From the NCBI GenBank assembly GCA_050313895.1, contig JBNPMI010000012.1: a DNA stretch of 63,280 nt. The stretch is one strand, 5' to 3'. The notes under the pieces were generated by a model. It was not told where the DNA came from. It made no database searches and saw only the letters and a list, made by a program, of their open reading frames with translations. The DNA comes from JALFST01 sp022779285 (lineage in GTDB: Bacteria; Bacillota; Clostridia; Tissierellales; Peptoniphilaceae). The translations under genes were made by a program, and so were the position numbers. Positions 8,469 to 17,588 of the stretch are shown in pieces. Position 1 is the stretch's first letter. Each line of letters begins with the position of its first letter.

Positions 8469-10076
8469 ATGAAAAATATAAAGGCAAAGCTTCAAACCTT
8501 TGCTGGAGCAATGATGGTTCCAATCATTCTTTTTGTTCTGGTTGGTTTCTACGTGAGTATTGGAAGCGCGCTAAGCAATTATGCATTTAAGAACGGCTTC
8601 TTACATGTGCTCTTTTCTCTGTTTGCACAGCTCGGTTTCATGTTCATGAACAACCTTGAAATTTGGTTTGCGATTGGAATTGCCTTTACTTTGGCAAAAA
8701 AAGAAAAGGGTTGGGCTGCATTTGCTGGGATTGTTTTTTATTTCGGCTTTATGACGATTGTGAAAAGCTATGCAGAATCTCAAGGATGGACGGAAGAGAC
8801 TGTCCAAGTGCAGGCCTTGCTGCAAAAAGGATTCACTGAGCAGCAAGCACTGAACTTCAACGCGCTTTGGGGGACACCACAAGGGATCTTTAGCTACAAT
8901 ATGGGGATTTTTTCAGGGATTCTATCGGGTCTATGTGCTTCTTTTATTCACAATAAGTTTGTTGACACAGAACTGCCCGCCATGTTCGGCTTCTTTGCAG
9001 GACCTAAATTTGTCATGATTTTAGTGACCCTTGCCGTTATACCCTTTGGCATTGCTGTTTATTATATCTGGCCATTTATAGCCAGAGCTTTACAGGCTTT
9101 GACAGGATTTATAGCGAGCTCAGGATTATTTGGAACCTTCTTATTCGGGACGGCAGATAAAATGTTACTCCCCTTTGGTATTCACCATCTCATTGCATTT
9201 CCTATTGAATATTCAAGTGTGGGTGGTAGTCTACAAATCGACGGTGTCATGTATGAAGGAGTTCGAAATATCATCAATGGTCAGGCGGCTTCACCCAATG
9301 TCACAGGTTATATCGTCCGAAACTTTACAACAGGGCGAATTCTGTTCCAATTAGCGGGATTGCCTGGGGCGGCCTATGCTATGTACAAGACGGCATTGCC
9401 GGAAAACAGGAAGAAGGTTGCCTCTCTGTTGATCCCTGCCGTCTTGACTTTAGCGCTTGTTGGAATTTCAGAACCTATTGAGTATACTTTTCTCTTTGTT
9501 GCTCCGGCATTATATTTTTTAGTCTACGCACCTCTTGCGGGGCTCTGCTATGTAGTTGCTGAAGTGGCGAAGATTTCGATCAATGGTCATGCGCTCTTTT
9601 TCATGATTCCAAATATTTTCCAACCGCAAAAGGTACATGCAATGCCCTTACTCATCTTGCTTCCTCTCACTTTTCTGGTTTATTATTTTGTCTTTAAATT
9701 TGTAATCCAGAAATTCGACCTGAAAACGCCTGGAAGAGATCTTGCATCCAAAGGGATTAAGCTGATGAGCAAGAAAGAGTATCGAGATTTACAGGCACAA
9801 AAAGAATCAACGCCTGCCGATACCAAAAAAGATTCTCTCGAGAATAACATTATCGCTGCATTAGGTGGAGCTGACAACATTGAAACAATTACAGCCTGTG
9901 CTACGCGCTTGCGGGTTACCGTCAAGGATCCCGGCCTTGTTGCCGATGATGATTCTTGGAAAAACGATTTAGAGGCCATCGGCGTTGTTCACAATGACCG
10001 AGCTTTGCAAATTATTTACGGCGTGAGGGTTCAAAATATTTTGACTCGCACGAAGGATATTTTGAACTTAGACTAG
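8469..10076 (+). CDS. PTS EIICB, glucose superfamily
   Basis: A membrane permease that imports and phosphorylates a sugar using the PTS phosphate chain. Residues 1 to about 425 form the EIIC part with many hydrophobic helices; GTADKMLLPFGIHHLI near 226 and GISEPIEYTFLF near 336 are hallmark EIIC-Glc motifs. A soluble EIIB domain follows (NNIIAALGGADNIETITACATRLRV), with the phosphorylated Cys at about residue 477. The domain order is C-B and EIIA is separate. AAGGAG lies before the ATG. The family covers glucose, maltose, glucosamine and other hexose derivatives, so the substrate is open. Confidence 0.92.
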   Translation: MKNIKAKLQTFAGAMMVPIILFVLVGFYVSIGSALSNYAFKNGFLHVLFSLFAQLGFMFMNNLEIWFAIGIAFTLAKKEKGWAAFAGIVFYFGFMTIVKSYAESQGWTEETVQVQALLQKGFTEQQALNFNALWGTPQGIFSYNMGIFSGILSGLCASFIHNKFVDTELPAMFGFFAGPKFVMILVTLAVIPFGIAVYYIWPFIARALQALTGFIASSGLFGTFLFGTADKMLLPFGIHHLIAFPIEYSSVGGSLQIDGVMYEGVRNIINGQAASPNVTGYIVRNFTTGRILFQLAGLPGAAYAMYKTALPENRKKVASLLIPAVLTLALVGISEPIEYTFLFVAPALYFLVYAPLAGLCYVVAEVAKISINGHALFFMIPNIFQPQKVHAMPLLILLPLTFLVYYFVFKFVIQKFDLKTPGRDLASKGIKLMSKKEYRDLQAQKESTPADTKKDSLENNIIAALGGADNIETITACATRLRVTVKDPGLVADDDSWKNDLEAIGVVHNDRALQIIYGVRVQNILTRTKDILNLD

Positions 10077-10084
10077 GAGAAGAT

Positions 10085-10564
10085 ATGGGCATTTTCGGTT
10101 TTGGAAAAAAGAAAAAAGAACTTTCTATTGTATCTTTACCGGTCAAGGGTAAAATTATAGCTTTAAGTGAGGTGAGTGATGCAGCCTTTGCTCAAGGAAT
10201 GATGGGCCCGGGTTTTGCAGTAATTCCGAAAGAGGGGGTAGTGGTCGCCCCATTAAAAGGGACAGTAACATTTATTGCTCCGACTGGGCATGCTATTGGA
10301 ATTACCTCAGAGGATGGAGCAGATCTATTGATCCATATTGGAATTGATACCGTTAAATTTGAAGGAGAAGGTTTTATACAACTGGTTCAAGAATCGGATC
10401 ACGTGGATAGTGGGCAACCTATCATCAAATTTGACAGAGATTTATTTGTAAGCCAGGGAACTGATACATCGGTTATGCTTGTGATTACCAATGCTGCTGA
10501 TTTCTCTGAAATTTCGGTAGAGCTTGATGATCCTCAAGGGCATTGCCTGAAATATAAAAAATAA
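10085..10564 (+). CDS. PTS EIIA, glucose (Crr) family
   Basis: A 159-residue phosphocarrier that passes phosphate from HPr to the EIIB domain of the preceding permease. It has the two histidines of the EIIA-Glc active site: His69 in APTGHAIGI and the phosphorylated His84 in LLIHIGIDTV, with MGPGFAVIP near 40. It starts eight bases after the EIICB stop, has its own GGAGA site and is the last gene before a strong terminator. It may also signal to the PRD regulator. Confidence 0.93.
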   Translation: MGIFGFGKKKKELSIVSLPVKGKIIALSEVSDAAFAQGMMGPGFAVIPKEGVVVAPLKGTVTFIAPTGHAIGITSEDGADLLIHIGIDTVKFEGEGFIQLVQESDHVDSGQPIIKFDRDLFVSQGTDTSVMLVITNAADFSEISVELDDPQGHCLKYKK

Positions 10565-10578
10565 GTGATCTCTCCTTC

Positions 10579-10632
10579 TCACCCAGAAGCCGTCAGTACC
10601 GATTTTGACGGCTTCTGGGTGATTTATTTTTT
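10579..10632 (+). terminator. Strong intrinsic terminator of the PTS operon
   Basis: A perfect 17-bp stem (10579-10595 with 10606-10622, TCACCCAGAAGCCGTCA) with a ten-base loop is followed by a T-rich run TTTATTTTTT. It ends the PTS operon 15 bases after the EIIA stop. Confidence 0.9.
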
Positions 10633-11155
10633 GGAGGAAGCTATCAGGCATTATCGATTGTGAGTGTTAATCAATATTCTCCGGAAAGTTCATAGAGTAG
10701 AGTCACATTAGCGGCTCAAAGGGAATGCAGCCACTTTGACAGAACGGATATTCTCGGTCATGCATTTTTTCTGCTGAGGGAGAATGAAACTTTGCAGGGC
10801 GCACGATACTCTCGATAGAAGAGGGCTCTTTCGTTCTTAAAGTTTTTTCTTTTGTTCAGTCAAACCGTCGCGCCTTGCGGGCTCTTGCACGATTAGCCCA
10901 TGCGGTTTCCTATGAATTCGCTAATCTTCAAATAATACTGTCTTATGCACTCACCTATGGATGAGAATTTCTTATTCCGGCACAGGTTGAGTTCTTCCCC
11001 CGGTATCTGCAAAGCGAAGGATAATATGGGCTCAAACCGACTGACAATGATGAAACCTTGCAAATGAAATGAACTATGTAAGACGGTGAATGTATCAAAA
11101 GCATCTCTAACTGCATGCGCAACAAATATCTTGATATTTAGGAGCCGAGGATGAG
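10633..11155. other. Intergenic stretch between PTS terminator and right repeat
   Basis: There is no intact gene in these 520 bases. The middle part (10696-10964) reads like a decayed coding frame and is listed separately. The rest shows nothing I can name. Confidence 0.5.
10696..10964 (+). pseudogene. Possible decayed coding remnant, unidentified
   Basis: Two adjoining open frames together read as protein-like sequence. Frame one (10696-10818) includes FDRTDILGHAFFLLREN. Frame two (10788-10964, no start codon) includes QSNRRALRALARLAHAVSYE. They would join by one frameshift near 10800. Neither has a start with a ribosome site. I do not recognise the family; a transposase or regulator remnant is possible, and so is chance. 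Confidence 0.3.
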
Positions 11156-11200
11156 ATTAAGAAAAACTCCCTCTTTCAGCATAGGTAAAGTTTGTGTATA
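11156..11200. repeat. 45-bp direct repeat, right copy
   Basis: This is the second copy of the repeat at 3909-3953, in the same orientation with one mismatch. It runs directly into the promoter of the GlmU-like gene, with its last four bases forming the start of the TATAAT box. Confidence 0.97.
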
Positions 11201-11202
11201 AT
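11174..11202 (+). promoter_or_regulatory. Promoter of the glmU-like gene
   Basis: A perfect TATAAT at 11197-11202 stands 17 bases after a weak -35 (TTTCAG, 11174-11179). Most of the promoter lies inside the direct repeat. In the left copy the corresponding -10 reads TATAGA. Confidence 0.6.
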
Positions 11203-11258
11203 TATAATGTTTATGCCGGGTGAGCATTTACTTAGTATGTACCCAGTTAGGAGGATGT

Positions 11259-12380
11259 ATGACAAAAGTGGCGATTCTGCGATCGTCGTTCCTGGAACAG
11301 TGGGAAGGGAAAGGACAAGAGAATCTCACACATGTCCTGAATCATGACCATCGCTATTTTGTGGAAAAGGCATGCCGGGAAAAGCAATGGGAGATTGCAG
11401 ATTCCATCCATGATCTTCAGGAAGGCGATATCTGTTTTAATATTTCAGCTGTCGGTCTTAATGAGGAACATGCCTATCAATTTTTGGCATCGGAGCAGAC
11501 AACTTTGCGTGATGCATATGGCAATTTATGTGGAGTCAAAATATTAGGCCCCGACCACTCCTGGCTTTCCGAGATGGAAGAGACCATTTCTTTTGAGGAT
11601 TTTACGGAGCAGTATTTTACAATTTATCAGGAAGCAGATGAGGACCGCTTTGACGAGGTTTTTTTAGAGGCACCTGTTGTAGATTCCTTCCGGAATTTGG
11701 AAATTGCCGAAAAGCTTTTAGCAGGAGCTCTTTGCGACCAATGGATGAAAAAGGGAGTTCGCATTGATGATTCGACGTCTGTTTTCATCGATCCTGAGGT
11801 GGAAATCGGTCCGGGGACTCATATCGAACCGAATGTGCGCCTTTTGGGAAAAACAAGGATTGGAGCCGGCTGCAGGATCACCGCAGGCTCGGAGATCGTG
11901 GATTCCATTTTGGAAGAGCACGTAATTGTGAAGCATTCCCTGATTGAGGAATCCTATATGGAGGAGGGGTCCAACATCGGTCCTTATTCTCACCTGCGCC
12001 CGAAAGCACATCTGGGGAAACATGTGCATATCGGAAATTTTGTCGAGGTCAAGAATGCCGTTTTGGAGGATGACACCAAGGCCGGCCATTTAGCCTATAT
12101 CGGGGATGCGGATGTCGGTAAGGACGTCAATATCAGCTGCGGTGTGATCTTTTGCAATTATGACGGCAAGCGAAAGCACCGTTCTCACGTGGGGGATCAT
12201 GCATTTCTCGGATCAAACGCTAACCTGGTTGCTCCCGTCGAGGTGGAGGAAGACGGATTTATTGCGGCCGGTTCCACAATTACCAAAAAAGTGGAAAAAG
12301 GGGCATTGGCACTGGAACGCGCTGAACAAAAAAATATTGCAGGATATGTTGAGAAGAGAAAAGAAAAGGGAACACTTTAA
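11259..12380 (+). CDS. glmU: GlmU-like glucosamine-1-phosphate N-acetyltransferase, uridylyltransferase domain degenerate
   Basis: The 373-residue protein (start set by AGGAGG) has a C-terminal left-handed beta-helix from about residue 175 that matches the GlmU acetyltransferase: YSHLRPKAHLGKH, GNFVEVKNAV, AGHLAYIGDADVG (catalytic His) and CNYDGKRKHRSHVG. The linker VVDSFRNLEIAEKLLAGALC matches the end of the normal pyrophosphorylase domain. The first 150 residues lack the LAAGxGTRM nucleotide motif and other uridylyltransferase signatures, and the protein is about 80 residues short. It can plausibly acetylate GlcN-1-P, but UDP-GlcNAc formation would need another enzyme. It heads a run with prs and pth, as glmU-prs-pth do in many Bacillota. 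Confidence 0.8.
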   Translation: MTKVAILRSSFLEQWEGKGQENLTHVLNHDHRYFVEKACREKQWEIADSIHDLQEGDICFNISAVGLNEEHAYQFLASEQTTLRDAYGNLCGVKILGPDHSWLSEMEETISFEDFTEQYFTIYQEADEDRFDEVFLEAPVVDSFRNLEIAEKLLAGALCDQWMKKGVRIDDSTSVFIDPEVEIGPGTHIEPNVRLLGKTRIGAGCRITAGSEIVDSILEEHVIVKHSLIEESYMEEGSNIGPYSHLRPKAHLGKHVHIGNFVEVKNAVLEDDTKAGHLAYIGDADVGKDVNISCGVIFCNYDGKRKHRSHVGDHAFLGSNANLVAPVEVEEDGFIAAGSTITKKVEKGALALERAEQKNIAGYVEKRKEKGTL

Positions 12381-12406
12381 GACATTGAAAAAAGGGAGGC
12401 CATCAA

Positions 12407-13360
12407 GTGGAACGAGTCGGGATGAAGATTATGTCGGGGAATGCCAATATTCCTTTAGCAGAGGCTGTATGTAATCGGTTGAACACGAAGCTTTCAGAGG
12501 TGGAGGTCAAAACATTTGCAGATGGAGAAATCTCTGTCAAAATCAACGAAACGGTACGCGGGTACGATGTGTTTTTGATTCAGCCGACGAGCTATCCCGT
12601 CAATCATCATCTGATGGAAGTGCTCATTATGGCCGATGCGTTGAAGCGTGCATCCGTCAGCCACATCAATCTTGTAATTCCATATTACGGATATGCCAGA
12701 CAGGATCGCAAGACGAGCGGACGCGAACCCATTACTGCAAAGCTTGTTGCGGATTTGCTGGAAACGGCAGGGATTGATCGTGTGGTTACAGTCGATCTCC
12801 ATGCAGGACAAATTCAAGGGTATTTTGATATCCCCGTAGACCATTTTCAGGCAGGCCGTCTGTTGTCGGAATATTTTGCTCCGCTGGTCAAGGAAAATCC
12901 CGAGGAGTGGACCGTAGTTTCTCCGGATTTGGGGGGAGTCACCCGAGCCCGCGCATTTTCACATCTTTTGAATCTTCCGATCGCCATCATTGAAAAGGTT
13001 CGTCCTCGTGCCAATGTTTCCACTGTAGTGGATATCATTGGCGATGTAAAGAATAAAAAATGCATCATTATTGACGATATCATCGATACTGCCGGAACGA
13101 TTACCAATGCGGCTAATTATCTGGTGAATCAGGGCGCAAAGGAGGTCTATATTACGGCAACGCATGCGCTCCTGAGCGGCAATGCGTGTGAGAAAATCCA
13201 AAATTCCGCGGTGAAAAAATGCATTGTGACCGACTCCATCCTGTTACCGCAGGAAAAGAGAATTGAAAAGATCGAAATCATGTCCTTGGCGCCGCTTTTG
13301 AGCGAAGCGATTCGCCGCATCTATAACTTTAAATCTATCAGCGGGATGTTTGCGAGATGA
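12407..13360 (+). CDS. prs: Ribose-phosphate pyrophosphokinase
   Basis: This enzyme makes PRPP from ribose-5-phosphate and ATP for nucleotide, histidine and tryptophan synthesis. The 317-residue sequence shows FADGEISVKINETVRG near 39, YYGYARQDRK near 98, VDLHAGQIQGYF near 133 with the catalytic flexible-loop region, and the PRPP-binding loop IIDDIIDTAGT near 223. I accept a GTG start at 12407 because GGGAGG lies seven bases before it; an ATG at 12422 is the alternative. It overlaps pth by four bases (ATGA). Confidence 0.96.
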   Translation: MERVGMKIMSGNANIPLAEAVCNRLNTKLSEVEVKTFADGEISVKINETVRGYDVFLIQPTSYPVNHHLMEVLIMADALKRASVSHINLVIPYYGYARQDRKTSGREPITAKLVADLLETAGIDRVVTVDLHAGQIQGYFDIPVDHFQAGRLLSEYFAPLVKENPEEWTVVSPDLGGVTRARAFSHLLNLPIAIIEKVRPRANVSTVVDIIGDVKNKKCIIIDDIIDTAGTITNAANYLVNQGAKEVYITATHALLSGNACEKIQNSAVKKCIVTDSILLPQEKRIEKIEIMSLAPLLSEAIRRIYNFKSISGMFAR

Positions 13361-14058
13361 GTACTTTTTTGATTGCCGGATTGGGAAATCCCGGTACCAA
13401 ATATGAAAAAACAAGACATAATATCGGATTCATGGCGATTGATCAGCTGGCAAAAAAATACGGGATCTCCGTACAAAGGCTGCAAAGCAAAGCCCTGGTG
13501 GGAGATGGACGCATTGGTGAGCACAAGGTGATCTTAGCAAAGCCTCAGACATTCATGAATGCATCGGGCGAGGCCATCGGTGAGCTTGCGCGATATTACC
13601 GCATTGAACACGACCATATTCTTGTTCTTGTTGATGATATCGATATTCACTTAGGCTCGCTTCGCATTCGGCCGGATGGCTCGGCCGGCACACACAACGG
13701 CTTAAAATCTGTGATTGCCAAGCTTCCGGGAACGGATTTTCCGAGAATTCGGATTTCGGCAGGGCGAAAACCCGCCTATATGGATTTAGCGGATTTTGTG
13801 CTCAGTCCATTTTATGCAGACGAGATCAAAATACTTGAGGAAGAGCTGGAGGCTGCCGTTTCCGCAACGGAAGAATTCTTATGCCATGGAGTTGAAGAAG
13901 CAATGAATCAATGGAATGGCTGGATTGCACCTTCTGTAGAAAGCTATCCTCCCGAAAAAAAAGAACAGATTATGAAAAATGAAATGCTCCGTGAAAAAGA
14001 AGCAGAAATACGTCGCAATGCGAAGTCCTGCAAAGAGGAGACACGATCGAACGAATGA
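13357..14058 (+). CDS. pth: Peptidyl-tRNA hydrolase with C-terminal extension
   Basis: Pth recycles peptidyl-tRNA released from stalled ribosomes. Family motifs are present: GLGNPGTKYEKTRHNIGFM with the catalytic His near 22, KPQTFMNASGEA, VLVDDIDIHLG, and DGSAGTHNGLKS. At 233 residues it is about 40 longer than usual; the extra C-terminal part is charged and Glu/Lys/Arg-rich (MLREKEAEIRRNAK) and looks like a coiled coil or disordered tail. It is coupled to prs upstream and mfd downstream by ATGA overlaps. Confidence 0.95.
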   Translation: MSTFLIAGLGNPGTKYEKTRHNIGFMAIDQLAKKYGISVQRLQSKALVGDGRIGEHKVILAKPQTFMNASGEAIGELARYYRIEHDHILVLVDDIDIHLGSLRIRPDGSAGTHNGLKSVIAKLPGTDFPRIRISAGRKPAYMDLADFVLSPFYADEIKILEEELEAAVSATEEFLCHGVEEAMNQWNGWIAPSVESYPPEKKEQIMKNEMLREKEAEIRRNAKSCKEETRSNE

Positions 14059-17000
14059 CAGCGATTACCACCTGTTTACACAATGAACCGCAATATGTTC
14101 GCCTGGTAGAAGAGGTTGCGCGCGGTAGGCGCAGCCTCTATCTTCATGGAATGGTGAAAGAGAGCACAGGTCTTTTTTTACTTTCCCTCTCGGAAAATTT
14201 AAATCGACCTGTTTTTGTCGTCTCGGAAAACATGAAACGATCGATGGAATTAGCGGATGAAATGCGATCCGTCGCAGAGGGAAGGGCAGTTGTTTTTCCG
14301 GAAGAAAAATCCCGTTTTTTCAGTGTAGATTCTGTTGATTCCAATGCCCGCATACAGCGCTTAAGCGTGATGAGCCGTCTTTTTCAAAAGGAAAAATTGA
14401 TTGTCTGCACGACCATTTCCGCATTGCGCAAGCCCATTATGCCGCCGCGAAAATTTGCCGATCGCCTTCTTTCCATTCACGTCGGTGATGAAATGGAACC
14501 GGATCAGATGATTGAAAAATTGCTCTATATGGGATATGAGCGCGTGGCGACAGTCGAGCATAGAGGCGAGTTTGCTGTGCGCGGAGCGATTGTAGATTCC
14601 TTTTCTCCTTCCGAGGACAGGCCGACTCGCATTGAATTTTTTGATGTGGAAATTGACAGCATTCGTCAGTTTGATGTCGAAACACAGCGCTCGTCCGATT
14701 CCATGCAGCATATTGTTTTTGCTCCGGCCCGCCCTCTCATTATAGAGGAGGATGATCAAAGGCTTGCATACAAGGGGATTGCACATGATTTGGATTATGC
14801 AAGGAAGCATCCGACATATGGCCGGGACGACACGCGCGCGCAGGAGAAGTTTCAAGAGGTACTTGATCGAATAGAAAGAAATGCATTTCCCCCGGATTCG
14901 GATCTTCTGAACGCATATCTTCCGGATGATGCCAGGAGCTCTTTAGAGGACTATTTACCGGATTCCGGGATTGTTGTTTTCGAAGATGCGGTACGCATTA
15001 TGGATGCGGAACGAACGAGAAATCAGCAGCTTGCCGAGGAATACACCTCCCTTTTAGAACGAGGAGAGCTCCTTCGCACGCACATGCATTTCCGTACCTC
15101 TGAAGACGTTCTTTCCGGATTACGGGCATATGCTCTTATCAACCTCACACAAATCCTGAAAGCCTCACGTTTTCTGGAGCCTGAAGTGCTTTTGAGCATT
15201 CGAAGCTTTGAGGTCGATCGGTTTCGCAATCGATGGGAGGACCTGATCCATTCCTTACACATGCGCCTGCAGCAAAATTACAGAATCTTGATTTTTGCAT
15301 CCGGAGGAGCGATGCCTCTTTTTCAGAGGCTGATAGAGTCTGAGATTCCGGCTACCTTAATCGACAAAGAGATGATGCGGAGCGGGGAGATTTCATGGGA
15401 TCCGGGTAAGGTCTATATCACAGATTATTATCTGCCACGCGGAATGCGCTTCCCGGACTCCGGACTTCTCATACTCACAAATGAAGAGATCTTCGGAACA
15501 GGTCACAAAAAACCGAAGCGATATGCGCCGAGAAAAAAGCAGGATCTGCTGAATTATCAGGATCTGGAAACGGGTGACTATGTTGTCCATGAAATCTACG
15601 GCATCGGTACCTATGTCGGTACGGAAACCATGGAATATGATGGGATCGTGAAGGATTACATCAAAATCAGCTATAAGGGAACGGATGTGGTCTATGTTCC
15701 CACCGACGAAATGCACTTTGTTACGAAATACATCGGAAACGGCGGTGCCAAGCCGCGAATCTCAGCATTGGGCGGCATGGATTGGAAAAAATCAAAGGCA
15801 CGTGCTAAGAAGGCTGTGGATGCCATCGCGGAAGATCTTCTTGAGCTATACGCAAAGCGCTCCAAGGAAAAGGGGTTTATGTTTTCGACCGACTCACCTT
15901 GGCAAAAGGAATTTGAGGATCAGTTTCCCTATGATGATACGCCGTCACAGATCAGAGCAACACAGGAAATCAAGCAGGACATGGAATCGGATCGTCCTAT
16001 GGATCGATTGCTATGCGGGGATGTGGGCTATGGAAAAACGGAGGTTGCGCTTCGCGCAGCTTTTAAGGCGATTATGGATGGCAAACAGGTGGCATTTCTT
16101 GCCCCGACGACCATTCTGACACAGCAGCACTATGCAACCATGGCAAGGCGTTTTCAAAATTTTCCTATGAAAATAGACTTTCTGTCACGATTCAAAACGC
16201 GAGAACAACAGAAGGAAGTGGTGAAGGGATTGGCAAGCGGCAGTATCGATATGGTCGTCGGTACGCATCGCCTGCTTTCCAAGGATGTTCGATATAAGGA
16301 TTTGGGCCTTTTGATCGTTGATGAAGAGCAGCGATTCGGTGTAAAGGATAAGGATAAGATCAAGTCGATGAAATCCGATGTGGATGTATTGACACTATCA
16401 GCAACGCCGATTCCCCGGACGCTTCAGCTCTCCTTGACAGGGATTCGAGATATGAGTCTTTTGGAGGAGCCTCCCGAGGAAAGGTATCCTGCAACCACGT
16501 ACGTAATGGAATGGGATCCGGGCGTTGTTCGGGAAGCGATTCAACAGGAGCTTGATCGCGGAGGACAGGTCTATTTTGTTCACAATCGGGTATATGATCT
16601 GGATTCTGTATATTCAATGCTTCACGCATTGGTTCCTGAAGCGGCAATTGATGTTGCTCATGGTCAGATGTCAACGCGTGAGCTTGAAAATGTGATGGAG
16701 CATTTCGTCTCGGGAGAGGGAGATATTCTTTTATCGACAACGATTATTGAAACCGGAATGGATATTCCGAATGCCAACACTTTGATTGTTTCCAATGCAG
16801 ATCATATGGGACTTGCTCAGCTTTATCAGCTCAAGGGTCGCATTGGCCGTTCCGATCGTCAGTCCTATGCCTATTTTACCTATGAAAAATCGAAGATCAT
16901 TTCAGAGCAATCGGAAAAAAGACTGAAGGCGATCCGCGATTTCACCGAATTCGGTTCAGGATATAAAATTGCAATGCGAGATCTTGAGCTCCGGGGAGCC

Positions 17001-17588
17001 GGAAATTTGCTCGGAGAAAGTCAATCGGGACATATTGAATCCATTGGATATGAATTATATGTTAAAATGCTTGAGGACGCGGTTGCCAAAGCCAAGGGAA
17101 TTCTCAATCAGGAGAGCATTGAGGAAATCAATGTGGATATTCGTGTGAATGCATTCATTCCGAATACGTATATTCAACAAAGTTCCGACAAGATTATGAT
17201 GTATCGTCAGATCGCTTCGATAAAGAATGAAGAGGAATATGATGCTTTAGTAGAAGAGCTCATTGATCGCTATGGAGACATTCCTGACAGTGTACAGAAT
17301 CTTATGGAAATTGTTCTGATAAAGCGAGAGGCTGCCCGCATCGGCTTCTCACAAATTAAAGAAGCGGATGGTTACGTGGAGCTTCGATATGAGCAATTCG
17401 AGCTGTTTTCCGTTGAGCTTTTAAAGCGGATTGCGGAGCAGTATCAAGGCTCTCTCTCATTCGATTTTCAGAATCAACCGAAAATGAAAATCCGTTCCAG
17501 TCCGTCCAAGCTTCAGGATGTGAAGCGCTTGATACAATTCATTCGAAAATTGCAAGGTACAACAATGGAGGAAAAGCATGTTCAATAA
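14055..17588 (+). CDS. mfd: Transcription-repair coupling factor
   Basis: Mfd removes RNA polymerase stalled at DNA lesions and recruits UvrA. The 1177-residue protein has the standard plan: a UvrB-like N-terminal part, a CarD-like RNA polymerase interaction domain near 505-570 (LETGDYVVHEIYGIGTYVG), a RecG-like helicase core with Walker A CGDVGYGKTEVALRAAF near 655 and DEEQRFGV near 755, and a C-terminal TRCF domain. It overlaps pth and the following lipoprotein gene, so the group is one operon. Confidence 0.97.
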   Translation: MTAITTCLHNEPQYVRLVEEVARGRRSLYLHGMVKESTGLFLLSLSENLNRPVFVVSENMKRSMELADEMRSVAEGRAVVFPEEKSRFFSVDSVDSNARIQRLSVMSRLFQKEKLIVCTTISALRKPIMPPRKFADRLLSIHVGDEMEPDQMIEKLLYMGYERVATVEHRGEFAVRGAIVDSFSPSEDRPTRIEFFDVEIDSIRQFDVETQRSSDSMQHIVFAPARPLIIEEDDQRLAYKGIAHDLDYARKHPTYGRDDTRAQEKFQEVLDRIERNAFPPDSDLLNAYLPDDARSSLEDYLPDSGIVVFEDAVRIMDAERTRNQQLAEEYTSLLERGELLRTHMHFRTSEDVLSGLRAYALINLTQILKASRFLEPEVLLSIRSFEVDRFRNRWEDLIHSLHMRLQQNYRILIFASGGAMPLFQRLIESEIPATLIDKEMMRSGEISWDPGKVYITDYYLPRGMRFPDSGLLILTNEEIFGTGHKKPKRYAPRKKQDLLNYQDLETGDYVVHEIYGIGTYVGTETMEYDGIVKDYIKISYKGTDVVYVPTDEMHFVTKYIGNGGAKPRISALGGMDWKKSKARAKKAVDAIAEDLLELYAKRSKEKGFMFSTDSPWQKEFEDQFPYDDTPSQIRATQEIKQDMESDRPMDRLLCGDVGYGKTEVALRAAFKAIMDGKQVAFLAPTTILTQQHYATMARRFQNFPMKIDFLSRFKTREQQKEVVKGLASGSIDMVVGTHRLLSKDVRYKDLGLLIVDEEQRFGVKDKDKIKSMKSDVDVLTLSATPIPRTLQLSLTGIRDMSLLEEPPEERYPATTYVMEWDPGVVREAIQQELDRGGQVYFVHNRVYDLDSVYSMLHALVPEAAIDVAHGQMSTRELENVMEHFVSGEGDILLSTTIIETGMDIPNANTLIVSNADHMGLAQLYQLKGRIGRSDRQSYAYFTYEKSKIISEQSEKRLKAIRDFTEFGSGYKIAMRDLELRGAGNLLGESQSGHIESIGYELYVKMLEDAVAKAKGILNQESIEEINVDIRVNAFIPNTYIQQSSDKIMMYRQIASIKNEEEYDALVEELIDRYGDIPDSVQNLMEIVLIKREAARIGFSQIKEADGYVELRYEQFELFSVELLKRIAEQYQGSLSFDFQNQPKMKIRSSPSKLQDVKRLIQFIRKLQGTTMEEKHVQ

